DNA from: Cupriavidus alkaliphilus | Lineage (GTDB): Bacteria; Pseudomonadota; Gammaproteobacteria; Burkholderiales; Burkholderiaceae | Length of the DNA: 64,000 bases | Direction: 5' to 3' | Assembly (NCBI RefSeq): GCF_900094595.1 | Contig: NZ_FMAD01000012.1 | Span: 120,229 to 184,228, forward strand | Shown: positions 15,989 through 24,065 of the stretch, piece after piece | How positions within the stretch are numbered: the stretch's first letter is position 1 | How the letters are laid out: each line of letters starts with the position of its first letter | Translations under genes and position numbers: made by a program | The notes under the pieces: model-generated | What the model was told of the DNA's origin: nothing | What the model saw: only the letters and a program-made list of their open reading frames with translations | Database searches by the model: none

Positions 15989-17191
15989 TTAAACCCGCTC
16001 GATCACCATCGCAATGCCCTGGCCTACGCCGATGCACATCGTGCACAGCGCGAAGCGCCCGCCGGTGCGGTGCAGCTGGTACATCGCGGTGGTGACCAGG
16101 CGCGCGCCGCTCATGCCGAGCGGGTGGCCCAGCGCGATCGCGCCGCCGTTCGGGTTGACGCGCTGGTCGTCGTCGGCCACGCCCAGTTCGCGCAGCACGG
16201 CCAGGCCCTGTGCGGCAAATGCTTCGTTCAGTTCGATCACGTCGATCTGGTCCAGCGTCATGCCCAGTTGCCTGAGCAGCTTCTGCGTTGCCGGTGCCGG
16301 GCCGATGCCCATCACGCGCGGCGCCACGCCGGCGGTGGCCATGCCGACGATGCGGGCACGCGGGGTCAGGCCGTGTTGCTTGATGCCGGCTTCGCTCGCC
16401 AGCAGGATCGCGCAGGCGCCGTCGTTCACGCCCGAGGCGTTGCCGGCGGTGACGGTGCCGTCAGGACGGACCACGCCGCGCAGCTTGGCCAGCGCTTCCA
16501 TGCTGGTAGCGCGCGGGTGTTCGTCGCGCTCGACCACGATCGGGTCGCCCTTCTTCTGGGCGATGGTGACCGCGGTGATCTCTTGCGCCAGCGTGCCGTC
16601 GGCCTGTGCGCGCGAGGCCTTTTCCTGGCTGCGCAGCGCCATCAGGTCCTGGTCTTCGCGGCTGATCTTGTAGTCGGTGGCGACGTTCTCGGCGGTCTCG
16701 GGCATCGAGTCCACGCCATACGCCGCGCGCATCGCCGGATTGATGAAGCGCCAGCCGATGGTGGTGTCGAAGATCTGCGCATCGCGCGAGAACGCGCTGG
16801 TGGCCTTGCCCATCACGAACGGCGCGCGGCTCATGCTTTCCACGCCGCCGGCAATCATCAGGTGGGCCTCGCCGGCCTTGATGGCGCGCGCGGCGGTGCC
16901 GGTGGCGTCCATGCCGGAACCGCACAGGCGGTTGATGGTGGCGCCCGGCACGTCCTGCGGCAGGCCCGCCAGCAGCGACGACATGCGCGCCACGTTGCGG
17001 TTGTCTTCGCCGGCCTGGTTGGCATTGCCGTAGATCACGTCGTCGACGGCCTTCCAGTCGACGTTGGCATTGCGGGCCATCAGCGCCTTCAGCGGCACCG
17101 CGCCGAGGTCGTCCGCGCGCACCGCGGACAGGCTGCCGCCGTAGCGGCCGATGGGGGTGCGGATGGCGTCGCAGATAAAGGCTTCGGTCAT
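15989..17191 (-). CDS. pcaF: 3-oxoadipyl-CoA thiolase
   Basis: This 400-residue thiolase splits 3-oxoadipyl-CoA into succinyl-CoA and acetyl-CoA, the last step of the beta-ketoadipate pathway. The acyl-accepting cysteine is C90 in 'NRLCGSGM', and the base residues are the histidine in 'ALGHPLGMSG' and C386 in 'CTMCIGVGQG'. The 'MTEAFICDAIRTPIGRYGG' start is the PcaF signature and separates it from PhaA/AtoB. It follows pcaJ by 42 bp in a pcaI-pcaJ-pcaF operon. It is a cytosolic tetramer by family knowledge. Confidence 0.95.
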   Translation of the reverse strand: MTEAFICDAIRTPIGRYGGSLSAVRADDLGAVPLKALMARNANVDWKAVDDVIYGNANQAGEDNRNVARMSSLLAGLPQDVPGATINRLCGSGMDATGTAARAIKAGEAHLMIAGGVESMSRAPFVMGKATSAFSRDAQIFDTTIGWRFINPAMRAAYGVDSMPETAENVATDYKISREDQDLMALRSQEKASRAQADGTLAQEITAVTIAQKKGDPIVVERDEHPRATSMEALAKLRGVVRPDGTVTAGNASGVNDGACAILLASEAGIKQHGLTPRARIVGMATAGVAPRVMGIGPAPATQKLLRQLGMTLDQIDVIELNEAFAAQGLAVLRELGVADDDQRVNPNGGAIALGHPLGMSGARLVTTAMYQLHRTGGRFALCTMCIGVGQGIAMVIERV

Positions 17192-17233
17192 GGTGCGTCT
17201 CTCTCTCTTTGTGATGGATATCGATGCCGGCGC

Positions 17234-17872
17234 TCAGGCCTGCTTCAGGGGCACGCCGGTCAGGCGCTGCAGTTCGTCAAAGCCCAGGCCCTCGACCAGG
17301 TCGCGCGCGACCAGGCCGTCGGCGGTGACGTCGAGCGTGGCAAGGTCAGTGTAGATGCGCGTCACGCAGCCGATGCCGGTCAGCGGATACGTGCACTTCG
17401 GCACGATCTTGCTTTCGCCCTGCTTGGTCAGGTGCTCCATCATCACGAACACCTGCTTGGCGCCGATCGCCAGGTCCATCGCGCCGCCCACGGCGGGGAT
17501 GGCGCCCGGTGCGCCGGTGTGCCAGTTGGCCAGGTCGCCCTGCTGCGACACCTGGAACGCGCCCAGCACGCAGAAGTCGAGATGGCCGCCGCGCATCATC
17601 GCGAACGAATCGGCATGGTGGAAGTACGAGCCGCCCGGCTTGATCGTCACCGGCTGCTTGCCGGCGTTGATCAGGTCGCCGTCCTCTTCACCGGCGGCGG
17701 GCGCGGGGCCCATGCCGAGCAGGCCGTTCTCGCTGTGCAGCAGGATTTCCTTGTCGGCCGGCAGGTGATTGCCGACCAGGGTGGGCAGGCCGATGCCGAG
17801 GTTGACCACGGCACCGTCGGGAATGTCTTTGGCCACGCGGGCGGCCATCTGATCGCGGGTCAGGCGTTGCAT
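17234..17872 (-). CDS. pcaJ: 3-oxoadipate CoA-transferase subunit B
   Basis: This 212-residue beta subunit of the succinyl-CoA:3-oxoadipate CoA-transferase carries the catalytic glutamate E48 in 'LLHSENGLLG', which forms the CoA thioester intermediate. Also seen are 'VVNLGIGLPTLVGNHLP' and 'GGAMDLAIGAKQVFV'. ATG 17872 begins the conserved 'MQRLTRDQMAARVA' N-terminus. It works with PcaI, whose gene ends 22 bp upstream, and feeds 3-oxoadipyl-CoA to PcaF. Confidence 0.95.
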   Translation of the reverse strand: MQRLTRDQMAARVAKDIPDGAVVNLGIGLPTLVGNHLPADKEILLHSENGLLGMGPAPAAGEEDGDLINAGKQPVTIKPGGSYFHHADSFAMMRGGHLDFCVLGAFQVSQQGDLANWHTGAPGAIPAVGGAMDLAIGAKQVFVMMEHLTKQGESKIVPKCTYPLTGIGCVTRIYTDLATLDVTADGLVARDLVEGLGFDELQRLTGVPLKQA

Positions 17873-17894
17873 GCTGTTTCTCCTGTATTCGCGC

Positions 17895-18557
17895 TCAGGC
17901 GACCTTGACGACACGCTTGACGAACAGCCCCGGCGTGACGATGTGCTCGGGATCCATCTCGCCCAGCTCGACCACGCGGCTGACCTGCACGATCGCGCAT
18001 TTGGCAGCCATTGCCATGATCGGGCCGAAGTTGCGCGCGGTCTTGCGGTAGGTCAGGTTGCCCCAGCGGTCGGCGGTGTCGGCCTTGATCAGCGCAAAGT
18101 CGGCGTGGATCGGGGTTTCGAACACATAGCCCTGGCCGTCGATGATGCGCGTTTCCTTGCCCTCGGCCAGCGGCGTGCCGTAGGCGGTGCGGGTGAAGAA
18201 GCCGCCGATGCCTGCGCCGGCTGCGCGGATGCGCTCGGCCAGGTTGCCCTGCGGCACCAGCTCCAGCTCGATCTCGCCGGCGTGGTAGAGCGAATCGAAC
18301 ACGTAGGAATCCGCCTGGCGCGGGAACGAGCAGATGATCTTGCGCACGCGCTTGGTCTTGAGCAGCGCGGCCAGCCCGGTGTCGCCGTTGCCGGCGTTGT
18401 TGTTGACGATGGTGAGGTCGCGCGCGCCTTGCGCGATCAGCGCGTCGATCAGTTCCGCGGGCATGCCTGCCAGGCCAAAGCCGCCGGTCAGGATGGTGGC
18501 GCCGTCGTGGATGCCGGCAACCGCCGCTTCCACCGAGTCGTATAGCTTGTTGATCAC
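17895..18557 (-). CDS. pcaI: 3-oxoadipate CoA-transferase subunit A
   Basis: This 220-residue alpha subunit has the CoA-binding glycine-rich 'ILTGGFGLAGMPAELIDAL' (about 22-40) and 'TIVNNNAGNGDTGLAALL'. With PcaJ it transfers CoA from succinyl-CoA to 3-oxoadipate. It is the first gene of pcaIJF. The promoter region upstream is long and holds a PcaR-like palindrome at 18792-18806, so expression is probably induced by beta-ketoadipate through an IclR-type regulator. A candidate regulator is encoded at 54215 in this window. Confidence 0.95.
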   Translation of the reverse strand: MINKLYDSVEAAVAGIHDGATILTGGFGLAGMPAELIDALIAQGARDLTIVNNNAGNGDTGLAALLKTKRVRKIICSFPRQADSYVFDSLYHAGEIELELVPQGNLAERIRAAGAGIGGFFTRTAYGTPLAEGKETRIIDGQGYVFETPIHADFALIKADTADRWGNLTYRKTARNFGPIMAMAAKCAIVQVSRVVELGEMDPEHIVTPGLFVKRVVKVA

Positions 18558-19083
18558 TTGCGTTCCAGGTCGGAAGATCCGCCAGGCTTACCGGAGCGGG
18601 CCGCAAGCCGCGGCGCATGAAAGACGGTCTCCGGTAGTCCTGCCGGAAGGATGTTCGTTGCGGCGGGCGGCGTGGCCTGCCCGGTGAACGAGTCCAGCAG
18701 TCTGCGCGTGCTCTGCATTGGTCGAAGTGGACCAGGCACTCGTCGATCGAACCATCGGAAAAGCCGGGAAAAAGCCGGAACCAACCGAAATGTTCGATAT
18801 ACGAACTTGAATTCGCAGAATGAACAGGTTACACCTGGCCCTCGTCGACGGTCAAGCCGACCGGGCGGTCGGCAAACCAGTTTGTGCGATCAGCGCGCAA
18901 GGTGATGCAGACACCCTCTGTGTAGGACAGAGCCGACATCACAATCGGCTCGCACGGGATAGGGTGCGAAGCCGGCCGGGCCTATCGTTGAATCAGAACA
19001 AGGCAGCGCCGCACAGCAGCTTCCGGACCACCCGGCTGAGCCGGCCTCGCCTGGCACCACACAAGAACGAGGAGCCCGTCATC
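18558..19083. other. 526-bp divergent intergenic region upstream of pcaI
   Basis: The region separates pcaI (minus) from the small plus-strand gene at 19084. Apart from the palindrome at 18792-18806 and the ribosome-binding GAGGAG just before 19084, no gene, terminator or repeat was recognised. Open frames here are short and lack good starts. Confidence 0.5.
18792..18806. promoter_or_regulatory. PcaR-like operator upstream of pcaIJF
   Basis: GTTCGATATACGAAC is a perfect 5-5-5 palindrome. It matches most of the Pseudomonas putida PcaR site as I recall it (GTTCGATAATCGCAC), bound by the IclR regulator of pcaIJ and pcaF. It lies 235 bp before the pcaI start. The AT centre (ATATA) could overlap a -10 region on the minus strand. 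Confidence 0.65.
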
Positions 19084-19326
19084 ATGGCCACCGCCAACGT
19101 CCCGTTTTCTTCCACGCCCCATGCAGCAGCGCTCGCGCGCATCCTGCATGTCACCCGCAATGCCTGGGCAATGGACACTCACCCGACCCAGGCAACGGCG
19201 GCGCCTGCCGCAACCGGTGCCGCCACGCAGCCGCTATCGCGCCGCGCGCGCCTGGCCCGTGCGGCCGCCCGCGCCTTCGAGGCGCAGGTGATGGCGATCC
19301 GCTGCCGCCAGGCCGTCGTCGCCTGA
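19084..19326 (+). CDS. Small hypothetical protein
   Basis: This 80-residue frame starts at ATG 19084 with GAGGAG 9 bases upstream. The protein is Ala/Arg-rich with a basic C-terminal stretch ('LSRRARLARAAARAFEAQVMAIR') that could form an amphipathic helix. There is no signal peptide or known domain. It lies alone between the pca promoter region and convergent sbcC (26 bp between stop codons). The good ribosome-binding site favours a real gene, but composition alone could produce such a frame. Confidence 0.5.
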   Translation: MATANVPFSSTPHAAALARILHVTRNAWAMDTHPTQATAAPAATGAATQPLSRRARLARAAARAFEAQVMAIRCRQAVVA

Positions 19327-19352
19327 CTGTCGCCTGACCCTGCCTTCCCCGT

Positions 19353-22300
19353 CTACGCGGCCACCGGCACACCGGTCAGCAGCACGCGGCTGCCGCCCGT
19401 GCCGGGCCGCACTTCCAGTCGCACATCGATGCGTTCGCGCAGCTCGGTCACGTGCGAGATGATCCCGACCAGGCGCCCGGCCTGCTGCAGGTCAAGCAGC
19501 GTGCGCAGGGCGAAGTCCAGGCTTTCGGGATCGAGCGTGCCGAAGCCTTCGTCGACGAACAGCGTGTCGAGCTGGATGCCGCCCGAGCGCGACTGCACCA
19601 CGTCGGCCAGTCCCAGCGCCAGCGACAGCGACGCGAGAAAGCCTTCGCCGCCTGACAGCGTGTTGGCCGGCCGCGCCGCGCCGGTATCGTGGTCGAACAC
19701 TTCAATGTCGAGCCCCCCGGCGCTGCGCTGGTCGGCCTGCTCGCGCACGCGCTGCAGCACATAGCGGCCGCGGCTCATCGCCAGCAGGCGCGCGGAGGCG
19801 GCCTCCAGCACCTCGTCGAGCAGCGTGGCCAGCACGAAGCGCTGGAACGTCATGCGGCGCGGGTTGTTGCCGTTGGCCACTTCGGCCAGCCGGCCCAGCA
19901 CGGCAAAGCGCGCCTCGATGTCGCGGCCTTCCTGGTCCAGCTGCTGCAGCCGCTGCTGGCATTGCAGCAGCGCGTCGCGGGACCGGCCGCGCTCTGCCTG
20001 CTGCCGCACCAGATCCTCCACGGTCGCGGCCGAAGCCGCCAGCGCCGCGCGCAGCGCGTCTACGTCGGGTGCATCGAGCGCTTGCGCGGCAGCTTCCGCG
20101 CGATCGCGGCGGTCCGCGGCGGCGGCCAGCTGGCTATCGAATGCGCGCAGCGTGGCGTCGAGCGCCTGCATCGCGTCATCGTCCAGGCGGGCGTCGGCGT
20201 GCGCTCGGGGATCGGCAAAGCCGTGCTGCGCGAGGGCCTGCACCAATGCCGCTTCGGCGTTGGCCAGGCGCTCAGTGATCTGCGCGTGAGACTGCCGTGC
20301 CGACACCAGCGCGGCCTGCGCACCGGCATCCTCCGCCGCGGCGTGGCGCTCTGCCGCCTGCGCCGCGGCCAGCGCCTGCTCCAGTCCAGTCAGCGTGGCC
20401 TGCGCCTGGCGCAGTGCCTGGCCCAAGGCCACCGGATCGCGTGAGTCCTCGGGAACCTGCGCGCTCTCGGCCTGCCATTCGCCGCGGCAATGTGCCAGTG
20501 CCTGCGTGGCGGCATCGGCAGCGGCGACGGCATCGCGATGCACGGCTTCGGCGCTGTCGCGCGCCGCGCGCGAGGTCGCGATCGCCGCTTCGCGCTGCGC
20601 CAGGCTTGCCGATGCCTGCCGCTGCTGCGCCAGCGCCGCTTGCCGCGATTCGATATCAGCGTGGACGCTGGTGGCCGCTGCCTCGCTGGCATCGCCCAGT
20701 GCCGCGGCCAGTTCTTCCAGCCGCTCGCGTGCCTGTGCGATCGCCAGCTGCGCGGCCTGGTGCTGGCCGGCACAGCGCACTGCTTCGGCCTCCGCTTCCA
20801 GCAAGGCATGGCGCGCGGCTTCCAGCGCCAGGTCGGACAGCGGCTGCGCCACGTGCCGTGCCGGCTCGGGATGCGCGGTGCTGCCGCACACCGGGCAGGC
20901 ATCGCCTGACGCCAGCGTCTGCGCCAGGCGCGCGGCCTGGCCCGCGCGCCACGCGGCTTCGGCTTCGGCCAGCGCGGTTCGACAGCGGTCGCGCCGATGC
21001 AGCGCCTGCTGTTCGGCTTGCGCATGCCCGGCGGCCTGCGCGTTCGCGCTGTCCAGCGCGCGCGCCGCTTGCCGATGCCGTTCGAATTGCCGCGCGCGGT
21101 CCTGCAGCGCGGCCAGCTGCAAGGCGCTCGCCTGTGCCTGCGCCGCGGCGAGCTGCGCCTGTCCCAGTGCCGATTCGGCGGTCACGGCGGCGGCACGGCA
21201 CGCTTCAACCTGCGCCATGGCGCGATCGCGTGCGGTGGTGGCGGTGGCCTGCCTGGCTTCGGCTTCGTGCAAGGCGTGCTGCAACGCCCCCAGCCGCTGC
21301 GCGCGCGGCAGCATCGCTTCCAGTTGCGTAACACGGCGCTGCGCGGCCTGGCGTACCTCGGCCTGCTGCACCTGCGCCTGCAAGGCCGCGGCGGCCTGCG
21401 TGGCCCGTTGCCCGGCGCGCGCCGCGTGCTCGGTCGCCTGCCCCAAGGCCGTGGCGCCGGCGGCGTGATCGCGCTGCGCGGCCTGTGCGGCCTGCACCGC
21501 CGGCATCACGCGCGCGGCGCGCTGCGCCGCCTGCAGGCGGCCGCGCTGCTCATCCATGGCGGCCTGCCGCGCCAGCAGCGCGGCATGGGCGGCTTGCGCC
21601 TGCTGGCGCTCTAGCAAGCGCGCCGCCACCTGCTCGCCCGCCGCGAGCGCGGCCTGCGCGCCAGCTTGCGCAGCGCGTGCGCCCTGCTCCTGGCCTTGCA
21701 GCGCCTGCAGCTCAGCCTGCATCGCAGCGATGCCGTCCGCCAACGCCTGCGCCGATGCCGCGCCGGCCTGGCGCAACGCTTCCTCGCGCTGGATGGTAAT
21801 GCGCTCGGCGTCGCGCCGAATGCCGGCGGCCTCGGTCTTCAGCAACTCTTCCACGCGGCGGTACAGCTCGGTGCGGAACAGCCGCTCGAGGATGGCCTGC
21901 CGCGCCTGCGAGCTGGCGGTCAGCAGTTCGCGAAAGCGTCCCTGCGGCAACACGATGACCTGGCGGAACTGCGCGCTGTCGAAGCCCAGCAGCTCGCGCA
22001 CGGCATCGGTGACCTTGCCCGGCTGGCTGGCCTTGCTGACCCAGCCGTTGCCGTCGTGCAGGTCCAGTTGCGCCCTGGCCGGCTCGGTGACCCAACCCTC
22101 GCCGCGCTGCCTGGGCCGCTCCTGCACGGGCGAGCGCACCACGCGCCAGCGCTGCGCGCCAAGACTGAAGCTCAGCGTCACTTCGGTGCGCAGGCCCGCT
22201 GCCGCATTGGCGCTGCGCATGGCCTGCGCGCTGCGCTCGCCGCCGGAGGTGTCACCGTACAGCGCGAAGCAGATGGCATCGAGCAGCGTGGTCTTGCCCG

Positions 22301-22415
22301 CGCCGGTAGGGCCATGGATCAGCACGAACGCCTGCTCGCCCAGCCGCGTGAAATCGATCTCCTCGGTCGCGGCAAAGGGGCCGAACGCCTGCAGCGTCAG
22401 ATGCAGCGGTCTCAT
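19353..22415 (-). CDS. sbcC: Exonuclease subunit SbcC (Rad50-like ATPase)
   Basis: This 1020-residue SMC-like ATPase has Walker A 'GPTGAGKTT' at 35-43, long Ala/Gln-rich coiled-coil arms, a zinc-hook 'CPVC' (C507, C510) at the centre, and the C-terminal ABC signature 'LSGGEGF' with Walker B 'DTLFVDEGFGTLD'. With SbcD it opens hairpins and cuts blocked DNA ends, removing palindromes at forks. Its ATG (22415) overlaps the sbcD stop by four bases, so the pair is translationally coupled. It is a usual-length member of the family. Confidence 0.95.
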   Translation of the reverse strand: MRPLHLTLQAFGPFAATEEIDFTRLGEQAFVLIHGPTGAGKTTLLDAICFALYGDTSGGERSAQAMRSANAAAGLRTEVTLSFSLGAQRWRVVRSPVQERPRQRGEGWVTEPARAQLDLHDGNGWVSKASQPGKVTDAVRELLGFDSAQFRQVIVLPQGRFRELLTASSQARQAILERLFRTELYRRVEELLKTEAAGIRRDAERITIQREEALRQAGAASAQALADGIAAMQAELQALQGQEQGARAAQAGAQAALAAGEQVAARLLERQQAQAAHAALLARQAAMDEQRGRLQAAQRAARVMPAVQAAQAAQRDHAAGATALGQATEHAARAGQRATQAAAALQAQVQQAEVRQAAQRRVTQLEAMLPRAQRLGALQHALHEAEARQATATTARDRAMAQVEACRAAAVTAESALGQAQLAAAQAQASALQLAALQDRARQFERHRQAARALDSANAQAAGHAQAEQQALHRRDRCRTALAEAEAAWRAGQAARLAQTLASGDACPVCGSTAHPEPARHVAQPLSDLALEAARHALLEAEAEAVRCAGQHQAAQLAIAQARERLEELAAALGDASEAAATSVHADIESRQAALAQQRQASASLAQREAAIATSRAARDSAEAVHRDAVAAADAATQALAHCRGEWQAESAQVPEDSRDPVALGQALRQAQATLTGLEQALAAAQAAERHAAAEDAGAQAALVSARQSHAQITERLANAEAALVQALAQHGFADPRAHADARLDDDAMQALDATLRAFDSQLAAAADRRDRAEAAAQALDAPDVDALRAALAASAATVEDLVRQQAERGRSRDALLQCQQRLQQLDQEGRDIEARFAVLGRLAEVANGNNPRRMTFQRFVLATLLDEVLEAASARLLAMSRGRYVLQRVREQADQRSAGGLDIEVFDHDTGAARPANTLSGGEGFLASLSLALGLADVVQSRSGGIQLDTLFVDEGFGTLDPESLDFALRTLLDLQQAGRLVGIISHVTELRERIDVRLEVRPGTGGSRVLLTGVPVAA

Positions 22416-23560
22416 GCCGACTCCCGTTCGGCCGCGGCGATGCCGGCCAGCACCTGGTCGAGCGCGGCGCGCTGGTCCGGGTCCAGCTCGGCATCGGCCA
22501 CTTCGCGGAAGAAGCTGGCGAACAGCTCGCCGGTGCCCAGCTGCCGCAGCTTGCGGCCCGCCTCCGAGGCCAATCCGGTGCGCGCCAGCACCGTGCGCTC
22601 GATTGCCAGCGCGTTGGGATAGACCTGGCGCAACCGGGCCATCGGGTCCAGCAGCGCGCCGGTATCGGTGAGGCGCGCGTGGATGTAGTCGTCGCATTGC
22701 GGGTCGTCGGCGCCCGCGGCCAGCAACTGTGCCAGTTCGCCCTCCACCACGCGCACGTCGCGCAGGGGCTGCAGCGCCACGGGGGTGATGGCAACGGCCC
22801 CGTCCGCATCCAGTTCGATGCGCGACACCGACTTCTGGTGCGCGCATTCCGACAGCGAGTATTTCAGCAGCGAGCCCGCATAGTGGATACGGCCGCCGCC
22901 CAGCGTCTGCGGCCGGTGCAGGTGGCCCAGCGCGACCAGGTCGAAACCGGCAAACAGGTCCGCGGCCACGGCGCCGCTGCCGCCCACCGACAGCGGCCGC
23001 TCCGATTCGCTGGCCGCGCCGCCCACCACAAAGGCATGGCCCACCACCACCGCGCGCACGCCCGGCGGATGCACGGCGCGGATGGCATCGAGCTGCGCGC
23101 GCAAGGCGGCTTCATGCGACGGCACTTCGGTGCCCATCGCATCGCGCACCACCGCTGGCTCGGCATACGGCAGCGCATAGACGCGGACTTCGCCGTGCGC
23201 GTCTTGCAAGGTCACGCAACTGGCCGCCGCCAGCGTGCGGCCGGCCACATGCAGCCCCTGCGCGCGCATCAGGCGCGCACCGAATTCCAGCCGCTGCGCG
23301 CTGTCGTGGTTGCCGGCGATCATCACCACCGGCACGCCGGCGTCGACCACGATGCGGCCCAGCACGTCGTCGAGCAGCGCCACCGCCTCGGGCGGCGGCA
23401 CGGCGCGGTCATAGACGTCGCCGGCAATCAGCACCGCATCCGGGCGCTCGGCGCGGACCAGTTCGACAAACTGGTCGAGAAGGTGGGCCTGGTCTTCCAG
23501 CAGGCTGCGCGCATGGAAGAGGCGGCCGAGATGCCAGTCGGCGGTGTGAAGGAAACGCAA
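22412..23560 (-). CDS. sbcD: Exonuclease subunit SbcD (Mre11-like nuclease)
   Basis: This 382-residue calcineurin-like phosphoesterase is the nuclease half of SbcCD. Metal-binding motifs are 'HTADWHLG' at the N-terminus, 'IAGDVYDRAVPP', 'AGNHDS' and later 'VVGHAF' and 'ALGHLHRPQ'. The conserved protein begins 'RFLHTADWHLGR', so the start is set at TTG 23560; ATG 23629 in the same frame would add 23 unlike residues and reach into the neighbouring promoter. The start is therefore uncertain, the identity is not. Confidence 0.92.
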   Translation of the reverse strand: MRFLHTADWHLGRLFHARSLLEDQAHLLDQFVELVRAERPDAVLIAGDVYDRAVPPPEAVALLDDVLGRIVVDAGVPVVMIAGNHDSAQRLEFGARLMRAQGLHVAGRTLAAASCVTLQDAHGEVRVYALPYAEPAVVRDAMGTEVPSHEAALRAQLDAIRAVHPPGVRAVVVGHAFVVGGAASESERPLSVGGSGAVAADLFAGFDLVALGHLHRPQTLGGGRIHYAGSLLKYSLSECAHQKSVSRIELDADGAVAITPVALQPLRDVRVVEGELAQLLAAGADDPQCDDYIHARLTDTGALLDPMARLRQVYPNALAIERTVLARTGLASEAGRKLRQLGTGELFASFFREVADAELDPDQRAALDQVLAGIAAAERESA

Positions 23561-23695
23561 TCCGGGGTCCGTTGAAGTAGCGGCGAAACCCGCATCATAA
23601 TGCGTCGCAGCCCGCCACTTGTTCAGCACAGGTTCAGGCGGGCGCGCGCATCATGGCCGCAGTCGCCCCTCGATCCATCTCAACGGAGAACGCAC

Positions 23696-24052
23696 ATGAA
23701 ACGCATGCTGACCACCACCACCCTCGCGCTGGCACTGGGCCTGGGCGCCGCCGGCGCCAGCGCCCAGTACACCGGGCCCTCCACGGTGCCCGTGATGACC
23801 GTCAAGGCGCTGCAGGCCGACGGCAAGGACGACCAGCAGGCCGTGCTGCGCGGCAAGATCGTCAGCAGCGTCGGCGACGAGCGCTATCTGTTCTCGGACG
23901 GCACCGGCCAGATCAAGGTGAAGATCAAGGCCAGGACCTGGCCCGCGCAGAAGCCGGTGGATGCGCAGACCACGGTGGAACTGGTCGGCGAATACGACAA
24001 GGAACTGATCGGCGAATCGCACTTCGACGTGAAGGAGATCCGCCTGCCCTGA
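23696..24052 (+). CDS. YgiW/YdeI-family periplasmic OB-fold (BOF) protein
   Basis: This 118-residue protein has a signal peptide (about 1-23, 'LALALGLGAAGASAQ') and a bacterial OB-fold domain: 'YTGPSTVPVMTVKAL', 'AVLRGKIVSSVGDERYLFSDGTG' (in part), 'VELVGEYDKE'. Family members (YgiW, VisP) are periplasmic and linked to envelope or oxidative stress and ligand binding. The start has GGAGA 7 bases upstream. It is divergent from sbcD and convergent with the sigma-54 activator gene, so it is a single-gene unit. Confidence 0.85.
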   Translation: MKRMLTTTTLALALGLGAAGASAQYTGPSTVPVMTVKALQADGKDDQQAVLRGKIVSSVGDERYLFSDGTGQIKVKIKARTWPAQKPVDAQTTVELVGEYDKELIGESHFDVKEIRLP

Positions 24053-24065
24053 TGACGATGGGGGC

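Noticed and set aside
16070..17908. Long plus-strand frame opposite pcaF and pcaJ
   Set aside because: The minus strand has clear catalytic motifs of thiolase and CoA-transferase. The plus-strand frame has no recognisable start or domain.
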